Positions 1-10,356 of a stretch of DNA of 64,000 nt are shown piece by piece; positions within the stretch are counted from its first letter, which is position 1, and each line of letters begins with the position of its first letter. The stretch is from Coptis chinensis. Lineage: Eukaryota; Streptophyta; Magnoliopsida; Ranunculales; Ranunculaceae. Position numbers and translations under genes: made by a program. The stretch is taken from contig CM027378.1 in the NCBI GenBank assembly GCA_015680905.1, forward strand, positions 104,801,501-104,865,500, read 5' to 3'. The notes below the pieces were generated by a model. It was not told where the DNA came from. It was given only the letters and a program-made list of their open reading frames with translations, and did no database searches.

Positions 1-299
1 GAGTTAATACAAGGAAACAAATATATGTGTATGTACGTAAAAAAAAAAAATCAAAATTTTGGGGTTAGATATTTGATTATTTTAATTTCTATATCAAAGC
101 TTGAAATTACATATGTTTGAATGGTAAATATTTTAACGTGTATGATTGATATATGTTCATAGATTGATGTAAATATGATTATTGATACATCACTAATTAT
201 ACATAAAATATTATCATGTAGAAAAAGAAAAAAAAAAATAAAAACAAGTTTTAGTGTTTAAATGATTGAAATTGTTTAAAAATCATAATAAATAATAAA
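1..299. other. AT-rich sequence without recognisable gene
   Basis: Low-complexity AT-rich DNA with A-runs. I see no coding frame, repeat boundary or RNA gene in it. Confidence 0.6.
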
Positions 300-475
300 G
301 ACCCGAATTAGAACCGAAACCGATAAAAAAAACCATGGGTTTTGATGGTTTTGGGTTGGGTTCTATAATTCTCATACTAAAACCGTTGAGAACCAAAACC
401 GATAGAACTGCAAATAGTAAAACCCAAACCGAAACCGTTAAAATCTAACCCAAAACCGACCCATTGGCACCCCTA
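300..475 (-). mobile_element. Fragment of a hAT-like element (one terminus)
   Basis: The stretch carries many copies of AACCGAAACCG-like and CCCAAACC-like subterminal words and ends in CACCCCTA at 468-475. That is the mirror of the TAGGGGTG terminus seen in the complete hAT at 33925-34880. The other terminus is not found, and no 8-bp duplication can be paired, so this is a partial or truncated copy. The assignment rests on terminal sequence only. Confidence 0.45.
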
Positions 476-655
476 ACTCTAATAAGTCAATCAACATCTC
501 ACAAGGAAATTTTATACAACTCCAATAAGAAAACATTGCTAAATCAACTCCAAAAACTTATGCTAATAATTATCAATCATTGAATTCCTCACAAAAATTT
601 AAGGGATGTGAATTTTAAAAATGATTCTGGCCATATGGCCAGGTCTAAATCCTTG

Positions 656-1093
656 TCTTAATATTAAAGCTCCCACAAGGGGTATTTTTTGAGCTCTATA
701 TCATCTCCTATTAAAACGGGAATTTCTCTCCTATTTAAAAAATAAGAATCTTTTTTTTTTTTTTTTTTTACAACGGGAATTTCTCTAAAATTAAAACAAA
801 TTATAACACTTCTAATTAAAGCGGGAATCATTCTCCTATTAAAATGGGAATTCCTCCCTTATTAAAAAGAGAAAATCTAGCATATTTAATTAAAATAGGA
901 ATTAGTCTCCTATTAAAACAGGACCTCTCTCCCAATTGAAAAAACCAATTTTTTAAATTTAATTAAAACTTCATTTAAAACAATTTATTAGAAAATTAAA
1001 ATGGGTTAGGGACTAAAACGGTAGTCCCAATTTTCTAAAAAAATCTAAATGTTTTCAAAAGAGCCGGTGCGTATGCACGGGCCTACAAGCTAG
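656..1093 (+). mobile_element. Non-autonomous Helitron-like repeat, copy 1
   Basis: The element starts with TCTTAATATTAAAG and ends with CTAG at 1090-1093, followed by T. About 10 nt before the end is a short hairpin (GTGC-GTAT-GCAC, 1068-1079). A 5' TC, a 3' CTRR and a subterminal hairpin are the Helitron hallmarks. The interior is made of repeated TCTCCTATTAAAACGGGAAT-like words and is non-coding. Copy 2 follows without a gap, and a third copy lies inverted at 7875-8282. No terminal inverted repeat or target duplication is seen, as expected for Helitrons. Confidence 0.65.
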
Positions 1094-1687
1094 TCTTAAT
1101 ATTAAAGCTCTCACAATTGGTATTTTTCGAGCTCTATTAAAATTCCACGTCATCTCTTATTAAAACGGGAATTTCTCTCCTATTTGAAAAATGAGAAATT
1201 TTTTTTTACAACGGGAATTCATCTCCTATTATAACGGGAATTCCTCTCCTATTAAAACAAATTCTAGCACTACTAATTAAAGCAGGATCATTCTCCTATT
1301 AAAATGGGAATTCCTCCCCTATTGAAAATGGAATTATTAAAACGGGAATTTCTCTCCTATTTGAAAAATAAGAATTTTTTTTTACAACGGGAATTCCTCT
1401 CCTATTAAAACAAATTCTAGCACTACTAATTAAAGCTGGGATCATTCTCTTATTAAAATGGGAATTCCTCCCATATTGAAAAGGGAAAATCTAGCATATC
1501 TAATTAAAACGAGAATTATTCTCCTATTAAAACATGATCTCTCTCCCAATTGAAAAAAATGGGTTTTTAAAACTTAATTAAAACAATTTGTTAGAAAATT
1601 AAAATGGGTTAGCGACTAAAATGGTAGTCCCAATTTTCTAAAAAAAATATAAATATTTTCAAAAGAGCGTATGAGCCTACAAGCTAG
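1094..1687 (+). mobile_element. Non-autonomous Helitron-like repeat, copy 2 (tandem to copy 1)
   Basis: It begins with the same TCTTAATATTAAAG directly after the CTAG of copy 1 and ends in CTAG at 1684-1687. It is longer than copy 1 because an internal block (fitting ATTAAAACGGGAATTTCTC through ACTAATTAAAGC) is repeated. The terminal hairpin is eroded: bases corresponding to the left arm are missing near 1668-1676. Confidence 0.62.
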
Positions 1688-1777
1688 TGATAAATATTGT
1701 TTCTAAAAGATTGTTGATTATAAAGGGCAAAACCAGAAAGAAAAACGCTGGTGAGTTTTGGACTTTTGGTCGGCGTT

Positions 1778-1786
1778 TATATATAA
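1778..1786 (+). promoter_or_regulatory. Probable TATA box of the F-box gene
   Basis: TATATATAA lies about 60 bp before the ancestral start codon (left copy of the target duplication, ATG at 1845-1847). Spacing and sequence fit a plant core promoter. The retroposon at 1849-2830 now separates this promoter from most of the coding sequence. Confidence 0.5.
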
Positions 1787-1848
1787 AGAAGGGGTGTTGT
1801 ACGCCAAGTGAAAAAAAAAGAAGCTAAGGATTGAAGAACTTGAAATGG

Positions 1849-2830
1849 GTGTGTGCGTTTCTAAATTTTAATTTTATTGTGCCTCTCCTGGCGGGAGATA
1901 GCTGTGGTTCTCCTCCTTGTTCCACGCGAGAAGAAATAAAGCGTACCAACCCATATCTCTTCTCAAACCCTAGCCTCTCACATTCAAATCTCACCTCCTC
2001 CACAACCTAAACCTCATAGATTATTTTAGATCTCTCAACTGGAAGTGATGAAGAAGAAGAAAAAGAAAAAAAAAGCTATCTTTTTTTTCTTCTTCTTTGT
2101 TTGTATGTAGGTGTTTCTCTAACCCTTTGGAAGATTGGCACTGGTCCTGCTCTTCAGTTTCATGAGATCTGGGTGTGGGTTATAGGATTGGCTTTGATGC
2201 CCCTTTTCCGAATTTTGCATATCCTTTCTTGTATGAAGACCATGAATAAGTCAGATCTAGGCCTTTGTTGGTGGTGTTTGGTTCAAGCTAGCTCTTCTAG
2301 GTCTAGCATCTCTCAATCGGCGTCAATGTCATGGGTTCAGCCCCTTGAGTCTGAAATTCTGGTTTGGCTTTAAATTTTGTTTGTCCAAAGCCATGGCTCT
2401 CTCCCTAAATCTACCCCTTCTCCGGATTGCTGGTTTGGGTACCTTGGTTAGGCCACCGCTCATTTATTGGGCTTATGGTGGGGCGTTCTTTTTTAGAATT
2501 GCCAATCTACTACCTTTGTTGTGGAGTTTTATACTATGTGATTTGAAGACTTTCGAGTCTTTACTTTGGGAGATCCAACACGGTGGATGTACGAGCAAGT
2601 TTGAAGCTGGTCCGGGGAAGAAGATGGGGTTTCCAATGTGGTTTTTATGCTGCTGTTGGGTGCTTGGATTTGGTGGAGTTTTGTTGAGATGACATGATTT
2701 TTAGTGCTCTTGTTTGTTCCAGTTGTACTGATTACATTCTTATTTTTCTTGCTTGCAGCTTGTTGTTATGAATGTAATGTTTTTATCTTTGAATGAATAC
2801 AATTAGGCAGTTATCAAAAAAGAAGAAAAA
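1849..2830 (+). mobile_element. Poly(A)-tailed retroposon (LINE-type or processed transcript) inserted at the F-box start codon
   Basis: A 982-bp insertion is bounded by perfect 15-bp direct repeats (AAGAACTTGAAATGG at 1834-1848 and 2831-2845) and ends in an A-rich tail (ATCAAAAAAGAAGAAAAA). A 5' end without LTR, a 3' A tail and a target duplication of this size are diagnostic of LINE-machinery retroposition. The body has a pyrimidine-rich leader-like start (1960-2050). Two overlapping frames at 2101-2373 and 2345-2692 encode hydrophobic, Trp/Cys-rich peptides that I do not recognise, so I do not call them genes. The 3' end (TTTGAATGAATACAATT before the tail) resembles plant LINE or mRNA 3' ends. 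It could equally be a processed pseudogene of an unknown transcript. Confidence 0.8.
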
Positions 2831-2841
2831 AAGAACTTGAA

Positions 2842-3265
2842 ATGGCGAAAATGAAGAGAACAAGAATTGGGGCAAAAAGAGATGACAGTAAGAGTAGTAA
2901 ATCATGTGAGTTATTTATTATATGTTATGATTTGATAGCAGAAATTCTCATCCAAGTTCCTACAAAAACTTTAATGAGATCAAAGTGCATGTGCAAAAGC
3001 TGGAGAGATTTTATTTCTGATCAAATTTTTATGAACAGCTTCGTAAGAAGGTTGAAATCACTATCTCTCCCTCCTCTAATCACTGGTTACTTCTATTGGT
3101 CAAGAAAAGAGGTAAAATTCCATGAGACCTATACCATACACAAGTGGTAGATACTAGTTAAAGCTTTCTTCAACATTTATTTTTGCCCAGTGGCTTCTCA
3201 CAATGGCTCTATACTTTGCGCAGAAATGCCAATTCATTTCTTAACTCCTTACCATTATCATATTT
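2842..3265 (+). pseudogene. F-box protein gene, 5' half (split by MULE1)
   Basis: Translation from ATG 2842 gives a basic N-terminus followed by an F-box at about residues 32-72 (motifs LIAEILIQVPTKTLMRSKCM and CKSWRDFISDQIF). F-box proteins bind SKP1 in SCF ubiquitin ligases. The same frame continues past an in-frame TAG at 3148-3150 (readable as a former CAG) into a stretch with CPVASHNGSILCAEMP. This fits the start of the F-box-associated (FBA) repeat region. At 3265 the frame runs into MULE1 and resumes at 28464. The start codon sits in the 15-bp duplication left by the upstream retroposon. The gene has one nonsense codon in each half and a 25-kb insertion, so it is dead unless the F-box end alone is expressed (102 codons). 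Confidence 0.85.
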
Positions 3266-3857
3266 GGGTTAATTTGTTAAAACCCCCCATTTTTAGATAT
3301 GCATTTGTGTTTACTCCCAAATTTGGAATCATCACACACTACAAAAAAACAGTCAAAAAATAACGGCCCATAGTTGTCGTTTACAAGAAAAACATGTGCT
3401 ATATTTTGTCGTTAGGGTCGTAATAAAAACTGTTGTAGTTTTTGCAAAACGACGGCCCGGGGCACTTGTAATGTTTAAATAAATACGACAGCTTTTAACA
3501 CTTGTAAATTAATGACGGCCATCAGCTCATGTTTCTTTTAAAATTGGTCCCATGTATATTTAGAATAGAACCACAGACTTTAGCCGTCGTTTATGGGAGA
3601 AATTTTTCAGTAGTTCTCATTGTCATTTATTTATTTAGTATCATTTATTTTTTTTTTCCTCATTGCACTGATAGAAAAGCATGTATTCATATTACTATAA
3701 GGCTGTAACTAAAGAACATTAACAAAATATAAGACAAGAACTTGAATCAAATCAAAATATTTCCATTGAATACTTGGAACTTTAACAAAACAAATCCCAT
3801 CCAACAACTTTGTACACAACCAAGTCTTGACGATAACTTAAAAAAGTAATTTAGATT

Positions 3858-4090
3858 ACATTAGTAAAAGCTTTAGGCCATGTAATAGTAGATCCTACAT
3901 CAATGTCACCAAAAGTCTGTCCTTTAGCACCAAACAACTAAGCGTTAAATTCCAAAATCTCGTCCACTATGAACCGATATGCATTCGCATATACATTATT
4001 TCGATCACCAAACATTCTTCCAATGGCAACCACTTTACCCCTATGGTTTGCAGCTCGCATGTTTGTACAGAATGTGATATCATTGGTCAC
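3858..4090 (-). pseudogene. Remnant of plant En/Spm-type transposase (Transposase_24-like)
   Basis: On the minus strand a frame reads through NHRGKVVAIGRMFGD and then DIDVGSTITWPKAF, with one in-frame TAG between them. A 'K-V-V-A-x-G' segment followed about 50 residues later by 'G-D...I.WPK' is typical of the C-terminal part of plant En/Spm Ptta-type proteins (Pfam Transposase_24). Only this fragment is left, and no TNP2-type transposase is visible. The element therefore looks non-autonomous. Confidence 0.6.
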
Positions 4091-5107
4091 TTAGACAATG
4101 AATGACCTGTTGTCTGCGACGAACAAGATATGAAGTAATAAGAAAATCTCAATACGGCAAACATGCCAACTAGCAGATTCAAATGTAAAATCAAGAGTTG
4201 TATAACAAATATATAGCAATATTACATATTTATAGTTGATAACTTCTTATAGACTCAATAAGGAACACGTAAACTTGGCAACTTATATATAAGCAAGAGG
4301 GAATTGCCAAAATTCTTCTGGTGTTAATTAAGTTATACGAACAGTCCACGTCGTTGCCAAAATCCAAACGACACACTAAACTAAACCTCAAACAAATTAT
4401 TTTCATCACGTATACGATACAATATATTAAACACATTATTTCCATATTGCCCAAACATTCACTACATATAGCCATAACCACTTAAATAGTTAACTACACA
4501 AACAAAAATACACTCAAACCTACTTTTACCAACTTGATGAAGGCTTCAAAATTCATAAGCAACAAAGTGATATAACACACTTAACCTTGGACAAAAAGCA
4601 CTTTCAGACAAGAAAGCAACATAACCCCACTAAGATCCAATGTGAAAATAGATACTATATTGTATACAAAGAAATTCATGGATGCTTCCAGATACTCTTA
4701 AGCATCTTAACAAATAGAACACAAGAAAATTAAGCTTAGCTAGAAGAGCTACATTTCACAAATCAGTCCACCATAGTATTCAATCACATACATTAATAAG
4801 TTCAATCACATTAGTAGGAAACAACAAGCAAAGCATATTGATTCGAACTATCAAGCTTGAACGACGAATATTAGAAAAAGAAAACTAACATAGTTAATAA
4901 TTCAAATTGAAAGTGTATACTTATACAAGCAACGGTTAGAATTACAAGAAAACAATAATGCCATTCATAGAACAACAACAAAAATTCAAGTCTAAACAAT
5001 ATATCTAACTTCGAAATTCAATTCAATTCCCAATACCTGATAAGTGAAACCGAATGATGGAAGTGTTGTTGATGTTGCTTTCTTGGCTGGACCGTCGAGA
5101 GATAAAT

Positions 5108-6235
5108 TTATAGGGAAATTTTCAAAAAAATCAAACCTTGAAGAAGAATGGGGATATTCAACTCAAACAACATGTTTGAATCCTCAACTTGCAATATCTC
5201 CAATTCAAACACACGAGACCACTTACACAGTTCCGAACATATACTTATCTGAGACCTTAAACCAAGCATCGAATCTTTTGCAACACCACTCCCTCCAGAA
5301 AACCCACTCTCAATATCATTAACAACAAGTGAATACACATATCATAATTTCTAGGAAAAAATGTCAACACGGATATCGGTTCAAAATAATTGACACTATC
5401 ACCACTAACCACACTATCTAAACTCCCACAAACCAAACTAGTAAAAACAGTCGAGTTATTCAGATAATTAAGCTTACAAACGATAGAAAGATCAAGTAAA
5501 TTACCTTCTTTTGAATAGCCTACACCAGTTCCAACCATTATTCAAATAATTAAGCTTAAAAATGGCAGAAAGATCAAGTAAATTACCTTCTTTTGAATAG
5601 CCTGCACCAGTTCCAACCATTATTCGGATAATTAAGCTTAAAAACGGCAGAAAGATTAAGTAAATTACATTCTTTTGAATAGCCTACGCCAGTTCCAACT
5701 ATTATTCAGATAATTAAGCTTAAAAATGGCAGAAAGATCAAGTAAATTACCTTCTTTTGAATAGCCTACACCAGTTCCAACCATTATTTGGATAATTAAG
5801 CTTAAAAACAGTAGAAATATCAAATAAATTACCTTCTTTTGAATAGCCTACACCAGTTCCAACCATACAAAGCTTTCTAGAATCATCAGACCAAAAGCCA
5901 TTCAAGTTAATGCTCACTTTATTCCTCCTAACAGTAAATCTAGGTCTTCTAGTCTTAAATCGACTCGACTTTGTTCCTTCAAATGAAACTTTACTTCCCA
6001 TAGGAAACATACTACCAACTCTAAACACCAAAGACGCTTCAACATATAAAACACCATCTAAGTCAGTTTTATAAACATTTTGTGTACGGAAAACAAATGA
6101 TTCTGGTGAATTTTTATGAGTAAAGGTAGTATTTTTAACTATTTTTTTTTCTCCACCAATGAAATAACCAATTTTTAATTGTGAGAAACTTGATTTAGAT
6201 AAAAGTGAACCATTTGGTGTAGATTTTCAGTATGA
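5108..6235 (-). pseudogene. Captured fragment of a DUF2921 (plant membrane protein family) gene
   Basis: Read on the minus strand from about 6235, one frame carries FVFRTQNVYKTDLDGVLYVE, then an Arg-rich stretch, then NLNGFWSDDSRKLCMVGTG. The phrase 'GFWS..S.KLCMVG' is the hallmark of the DUF2921 N-terminal domain, and YFEPISVLTFFP farther on also fits. The frame is broken by a five-fold 82-bp duplication (5457-5866). The last part (GFSGGSGVAKDSMLGLRSQI at 5108-5338) is in another frame. Function of the parent family is not well defined. Position inside the CACTA element indicates transduplication of a host gene piece. Confidence 0.75.
5457..5866 (-). repeat. Five tandem copies of an 82-bp unit inside the DUF2921 fragment
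   Basis: The word CCAGTTCCAACCATTATT recurs at exact 82-bp spacing (its G at 5528, 5610, 5692, 5774, 5856). Copies differ at a few positions. Each unit covers the coding segment MVGTGVGYSKEGNLLDL onward. Because 82 is not a multiple of 3, every duplication shifts the reading frame. Confidence 0.95.
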
Positions 6236-7029
6236 GAGAACAACACAGATAGAAATTAAACATACCTTTGAAAGCACTCAAATTCGAAAACATACCTTTG
6301 AGCTCAGCTACAATCCTAAATCAAAGAATCAGCCCACAATTGAAGAAGAAAAGAAATCCTTATGAAAATTTTATGAATTTCTTAACAAATAAAAGAGAGG
6401 TTACCAGAAGAACAAGAGATTTCGTCACTGCAATCGGGTGCACCATAACAGCAACAAAAAATTATTTTGTTGATTAATACTAGCCATTACTCAAATAAAT
6501 AAGAAGAAAATGGGTTTAAATTACCTGTTAATTCGACACCTTATCAAGAGCTCTCCACCAGAGACAAGATCCAAATGAAGAACTGAAAGCAAAAAAGAGA
6601 AAAGAATGAGAAATCACCTGAAACCCGAGTTCTTGATACGAAGGGAAGGATAATTTACCTGAAACCCTAGTTCTTGATGTGAAGGAGAAGAGAGAAAGAA
6701 CTTAAACCCTAGCTTTCGAAGTGAGGTGAAGAGAGATCGAGAACTGAAATTTTGAGTAGTTTTCTCTAAAATTTTCAGTTGGCCTCGAAAAATCGAGCGG
6801 GACAACTCAATATTTCACTAAAGTCTACAGCGGGAAAGAGCCCAATTTTTCAGAGACACGCTACGACAGACTTTGAGTTACACTATGATGGCCATTGGCC
6901 TTTGTTCAATTACTACAGCTATTAACTGTCGTTTATCGCCCTTTGTTGGTGTCGCTTTTTGGCCAATTTTGTGTAGTGACAAAAAAGCCCCCATTCTATC
7001 CCAGCCCAGTTCATAAATCATCCATATTT

Positions 7030-7820
7030 TCTCTATTACCTAAAATACCCCTAAAAAAGAGCCCTTGGCATCTCTGCAGTATCCCCCCCCTCCCCTCCCC
7101 CAAAAAAATAATATTGTAACCTTAATTAAGAAACCCTAGTTCTCATAACTGCTACTGTCGTTGATGGCTCTCCAACCGTACAAATGGTAAGAAACCCTAG
7201 TTCTCATAACTGCTACTGTACAAGGATGATTTCTTTGTGTTAGAAGGCCTATCTAGCTGTTTGTGCAACACCTGAGGTATGTTGTTGAACTTTTACTTAA
7301 GCATTTGAAGTTTTGTGTATAACCTAGCTAGTTCTTGACCTTGTTGTATTTGTTAATAATGTTTGTACTATCACCTCGATCTCACCATTTGTACTTCATT
7401 CCACTAAAAAATGTTACTTTTTTGTTCATATTGTTTCCTTATTTGTTTGCTATATATATACAGTCCTTCTCTAAAAAGTAGCTACTTAAGTTAGCTTTGA
7501 AATAAGTACGTAAGTAAAACTTCACCTACAAAATGAATTTAAATCTATATTTTTGTGGATATGATATACTCAATATTAAGATCATCTCTACAAAATTTCA
7601 GCTCATTTGGAAATTTCTAACAATGGCAAAAAACGATTACAAAACATTTATGGACTGTTAGATTTCTTTTTAAAGATGACAACAATTTTTCTATATGTTA
7701 GAGGTTTCCACATGAGATGAAATTTTGGGAAAATAACCATTATGGTGAGTGCTTCATAACCACAAAGAATTAGGTTTGAATTCATTTTGTATGTGAAGTT
7801 TTACGTACGTACTTATTAGA
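7030..7820. other. Left internal non-coding region of MULE1
   Basis: No gene seen. It holds the inner end of the left TIR and a 31-bp direct repeat (AAGAAACCCTAGTTCTCATA onward) at 7128-7158 and 7189-7219. The remainder is AT-rich, leader-like sequence. Confidence 0.6.

Positions 7821-7822
<2 letters not shown>

Positions 7823-7872
<50 letters not shown>
7823..7872. repeat. (AT)n microsatellite
   Basis: About 25 uninterrupted AT dinucleotides next to the Helitron-like insertion at 7875. Confidence 0.95.
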
Positions 7873-7874
<2 letters not shown>

Positions 7875-7876
<2 letters not shown>

Positions 7877-8282
7877 AGTTTTAGGCATGCATACCGACTC
7901 TTTTGAAAACATTTAGATTTTTTTTAAAAAATTGGGACTATCGTTTTAGTCGCTAACCCATTTTAATTTTCTAACAAATTGTTTTAAATGAAGTTTTAAT
8001 TAAATTTTAAAAACCCGTTTTTTCAATTGAGAGAGAGATCTTGTTTTAATAGGAGAATAATTCCCGTTTTAATTAGATATGCTAGATTTTCTCTTTTCAA
8101 TAAGAGAGGAATTCCCATTTTAATAGGAGAATGATTCCCGCTTTAATTAGAAGTGTTAGAATTATAATAATAAAAAAAAGATTCTCGTTTTTCAAATAAG
8201 AGAGAAATTTCCGTTTTAATAGGAGATGACGTGGAATTTTAATAGAGCTCGAAAAATACTCCTTGTGGGAGCTTTAATTGGA
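7875..8282 (-). mobile_element. Non-autonomous Helitron-like repeat, copy 3 (inverted)
   Basis: The reverse complement matches copies 1 and 2 over most of its length (TTTTCAAAAGAGTCGG end, TCTCCTATTAAAACGG words, GAGCTCTATTAAAATTCCAC start). Its 3' end reads CTAA at 7875-7878, followed by T, next to the AT microsatellite. Helitrons insert at AT. The 5' end is near 8282, where TC is found, but this boundary is less certain. Confidence 0.6.
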
Positions 8283-8330
8283 AATTTTATTGATACTGAT
8301 GAGGAATTTTACAAATAATTAGGATAAGCG

Positions 8331-9107
8331 TGCAACAAGCTGCGCCGCAAGTCCATTATGAATAGCAAATCCTATTCTTCTAAAAACAAACTCGTTAGAA
8401 CCAACTGTCATAATATTATTATCCATAACTTTCTGAAGTCTCTTGAGAAGCTCAACAGACTGTTGTTCTAAGAAACCGAAAGTGTCGAAACTAAACGGAA
8501 TGAAACAATGCTAGTTAACCGTGCAAACTTCCTCATGCTTCTCCATCTTCCCTGTCGCTGCTCTCTTAGCTGCTTCTCCCACCTCAAAGACTCCATTCCC
8601 AAGCCCTACCAAGGGAGAGTCGCTAGTTACATCAACACATGCATGTCTCCCCTCAAACCAACTGTATATCAATACATCTGCAGGTCGAAGTGTAGATCTT
8701 CCCTCATTCGGATCAGTAAGAAAATTCACGGGAGCCTCTTTCTTCACTTGTACCCTAGCCCTCCAAAATGCATCACATAAAATATCTCTGACATGATCAT
8801 GTTGGTATTTGAAACCTAAAAAATGTTTACAATGTGGTGCATGGTCCCCGAAAGCATCTAGTTTACTCTTTTTGAAAACAGGGCATAGACCACCATCAGA
8901 GTACAAAAGAATCATGAGACGGTACCGGAGAATAAAACGATACTCCACCGGCGACATACGCTGTCCAAGTCCCTCCATTGGAATATTAAGGAGAAAATCC
9001 TTTGCGTGTTCTGAATACAAGCATCCAGTGACTGCTTTCTGATGAGCAGATAACACAAACTCCCTCTCAAGACCAGCAACAATCTTACCATAGAACGCTT
9101 CTGCCAA
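8331..9107 (-). pseudogene. C-terminal piece of a plant 'putative reverse transcriptase' type protein
   Basis: A 198-codon frame (9107 to 8511) contains FGDHAPHCKHFLGFKYQHDH, followed by VRDILCDAFWRARVQVKKEA and later RPADVLIYSWFEGRHACVDV. After an in-frame TAG at 8511-8513 the same frame continues with HCFIPFSFDTFGFLEQQSVE to about 8331. This C/H-rich tail is widespread in plant genomes at the end of proteins annotated as putative reverse transcriptases. Its biochemical role is unknown to me. No polymerase domain is present. It reads opposite to the MULE1 transposase and lies just before it, so it may be a captured or independently inserted fragment. Confidence 0.55.
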
Positions 9108-9173
9108 AATTTTATTGTAAATTTGGTTAATAGTGTTGTTGATGTTGTACTATTATTTGTTTGCAAGACAAAA

Positions 9174-9468
9174 ATGGTTGTGTACGATGATAGAACTTTT
9201 AGATTTAATTATGGTGGGGGTTTTAAAGTAACTAAGAGGAACAATGTTAAAGTGTTACATTACAAGGGAGGGGATATTGTGGATACTGAATGTTTGGAGG
9301 ATGAAGAAACAACCTTGTTGGGATTGGTTTCTTGGGTGACAAAGAGAATTCCGTCCTCCTATTCCTGTGATTGAAGTCAGTTGGATTGAAGGTCATGGTG
9401 TTAGAGTTATTACTTCAGATGCAGACTTGTTGTATATGTGGTCTGATGCTGTGAATGATAACAAATGA
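9174..9468 (+). pseudogene. MULE1 transposase, N-terminal (MuDR) region
   Basis: From ATG 9174 the frame reads FRFNYGGGFKVTKRNNVKVL, then HYKGGDIVDTECLEDEETTL and GLVSWVTKRIP. This 'GG.F....YVGG..D..D' layout is the MuDR N-terminal region of plant Mutator-like transposases. At about 9358-9366 the frame shifts, continuing as VIEVSWIEGHGVRVITSDAD to a TGA near 9468. The catalytic DDE domain that should follow is absent: the next recognisable segment is the SWIM finger at 9484. This is an internal deletion. Confidence 0.72.
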
Positions 9469-9483
9469 TACACTCACTTATAT

Positions 9484-9990
9484 TTGAAGATGGTGTCATG
9501 TATCATGATTTTAAAGTTGTTGTATGATTGGAATGAGAAAAGTAAATATTGGAGTGATGATAAGTTGGTGCCTAGGGTTAAGAAGATAATCCGCAAAAGG
9601 GAAGATGAAATTAGGGAATTCATTGTTGCTCCATCAAATGACAACAAGTTTTTTGTGAGAAAGACTTATGGAAAGTGGTGGGTTATTAGTTTGGTGAACA
9701 TGACATGTGACTGCAATGAATGGCAAGTTACAGAGATCCCTTGCATTCATGTTGTGACAGTGCTAAAACCAAGGAGGTTTCAATATGTTGAGTAAGTAGT
9801 TATGTTTTGTTTTTAAAATTAACTAAATGTGTTTTACTCATTAATACAATTTACATGCATATTGTTTTATTTGTTGTTGGGTTTTGAAGGCACTGTAGCC
9901 CTTACTTAACTAACTGCCAAAGTTTACAAAGCTACCTATATTGGTCATAACACACCTTACTTGCATGAGGATGAGTGGGAGTTGGTTAGT
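9484..9990 (+). pseudogene. MULE1 transposase, SWIM zinc finger and downstream part
   Basis: The frame 9484-9795 contains FVRKTYGKWWVISLVNMTC followed by CDCNEWQVTEIPCIHVV, a CxC...CxH SWIM zinc finger as found after the catalytic domain of MULE transposases. GTTGA|GTAAGT near 9791 looks like a splice donor. Coding character resumes at about 9918 (TAKVYKATYIGHNTPYLHED), reaching a second probable donor (TTG|GTTAGT) near 9985. MULE2 is inserted in the intron that follows, and the next exon begins at 26373. Confidence 0.75.
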
Positions 9991-10356
9991 TTATGGTTAA
10001 TTGTTTTATGGGTTTTTTAGACATTAGTCCTACTATTATTACGGAATTAGACTTTGGTCCAGAAATGTTGAAATATTAGGTTTTAGTCTTACTTCTGTTA
10101 CTTGAGCATCAGTCAACTTAGTTGAATGTGGTCATGTCGTTTGCTCTTTTGAGCGTGCGTCACACGTGCTTACAAGTAGGACTAAACTCTAACATCTAAC
10201 TTACAATAAGACTATTATTTACTTGAGAGTTCTAATTGACCATTTAGATGGAATTTGATTCCCATATATATTGAGGAAAGTTTTTTTCACGTTCTACAAT
10301 AAATTGCCTCGAAATTGGTTGATATGTTGCATAAACCAATTCTCTCAGTGGGGAAT

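Larger units (their letters stand above)
3337..6978 (-). mobile_element. CACTA (En/Spm) element inside the left TIR of MULE1
   Basis: It begins CACTACAAAAAAACAG and ends TTTTGTGTAGTG, with a 3-bp target duplication ACA (3334-3336 and 6979-6981). Removing it rejoins AATCATCACA to AAAAAGCCCCC, which aligns with the intact right TIR of MULE1, so the boundaries are secure. GACGGCC/GCCGTC-type subterminal words occur at both ends. The interior reads on the minus strand and contains an En/Spm-type transposase remnant (3858-4090) and a captured DUF2921 gene fragment (5108-6235). The rest (about 3400-3850, 4100-5040, 6240-6860) shows no recognisable coding sequence. Confidence 0.92.

Noticed and set aside
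2101-2692. Two frames of 90 and 115 codons in the retroposon
   Set aside because: They overlap, have no recognisable domain and biased hydrophobic content. Kept only as part of the element description.
5457-5866. Possible CRISPR-like array
   Set aside because: Head-to-tail 82-bp repeats without spacers, in a plant transposon; a minisatellite.
8508-9042. Three plus-strand frames opposite the RT-like fragment
   Set aside because: Shadows of the well-supported minus-strand coding sequence.
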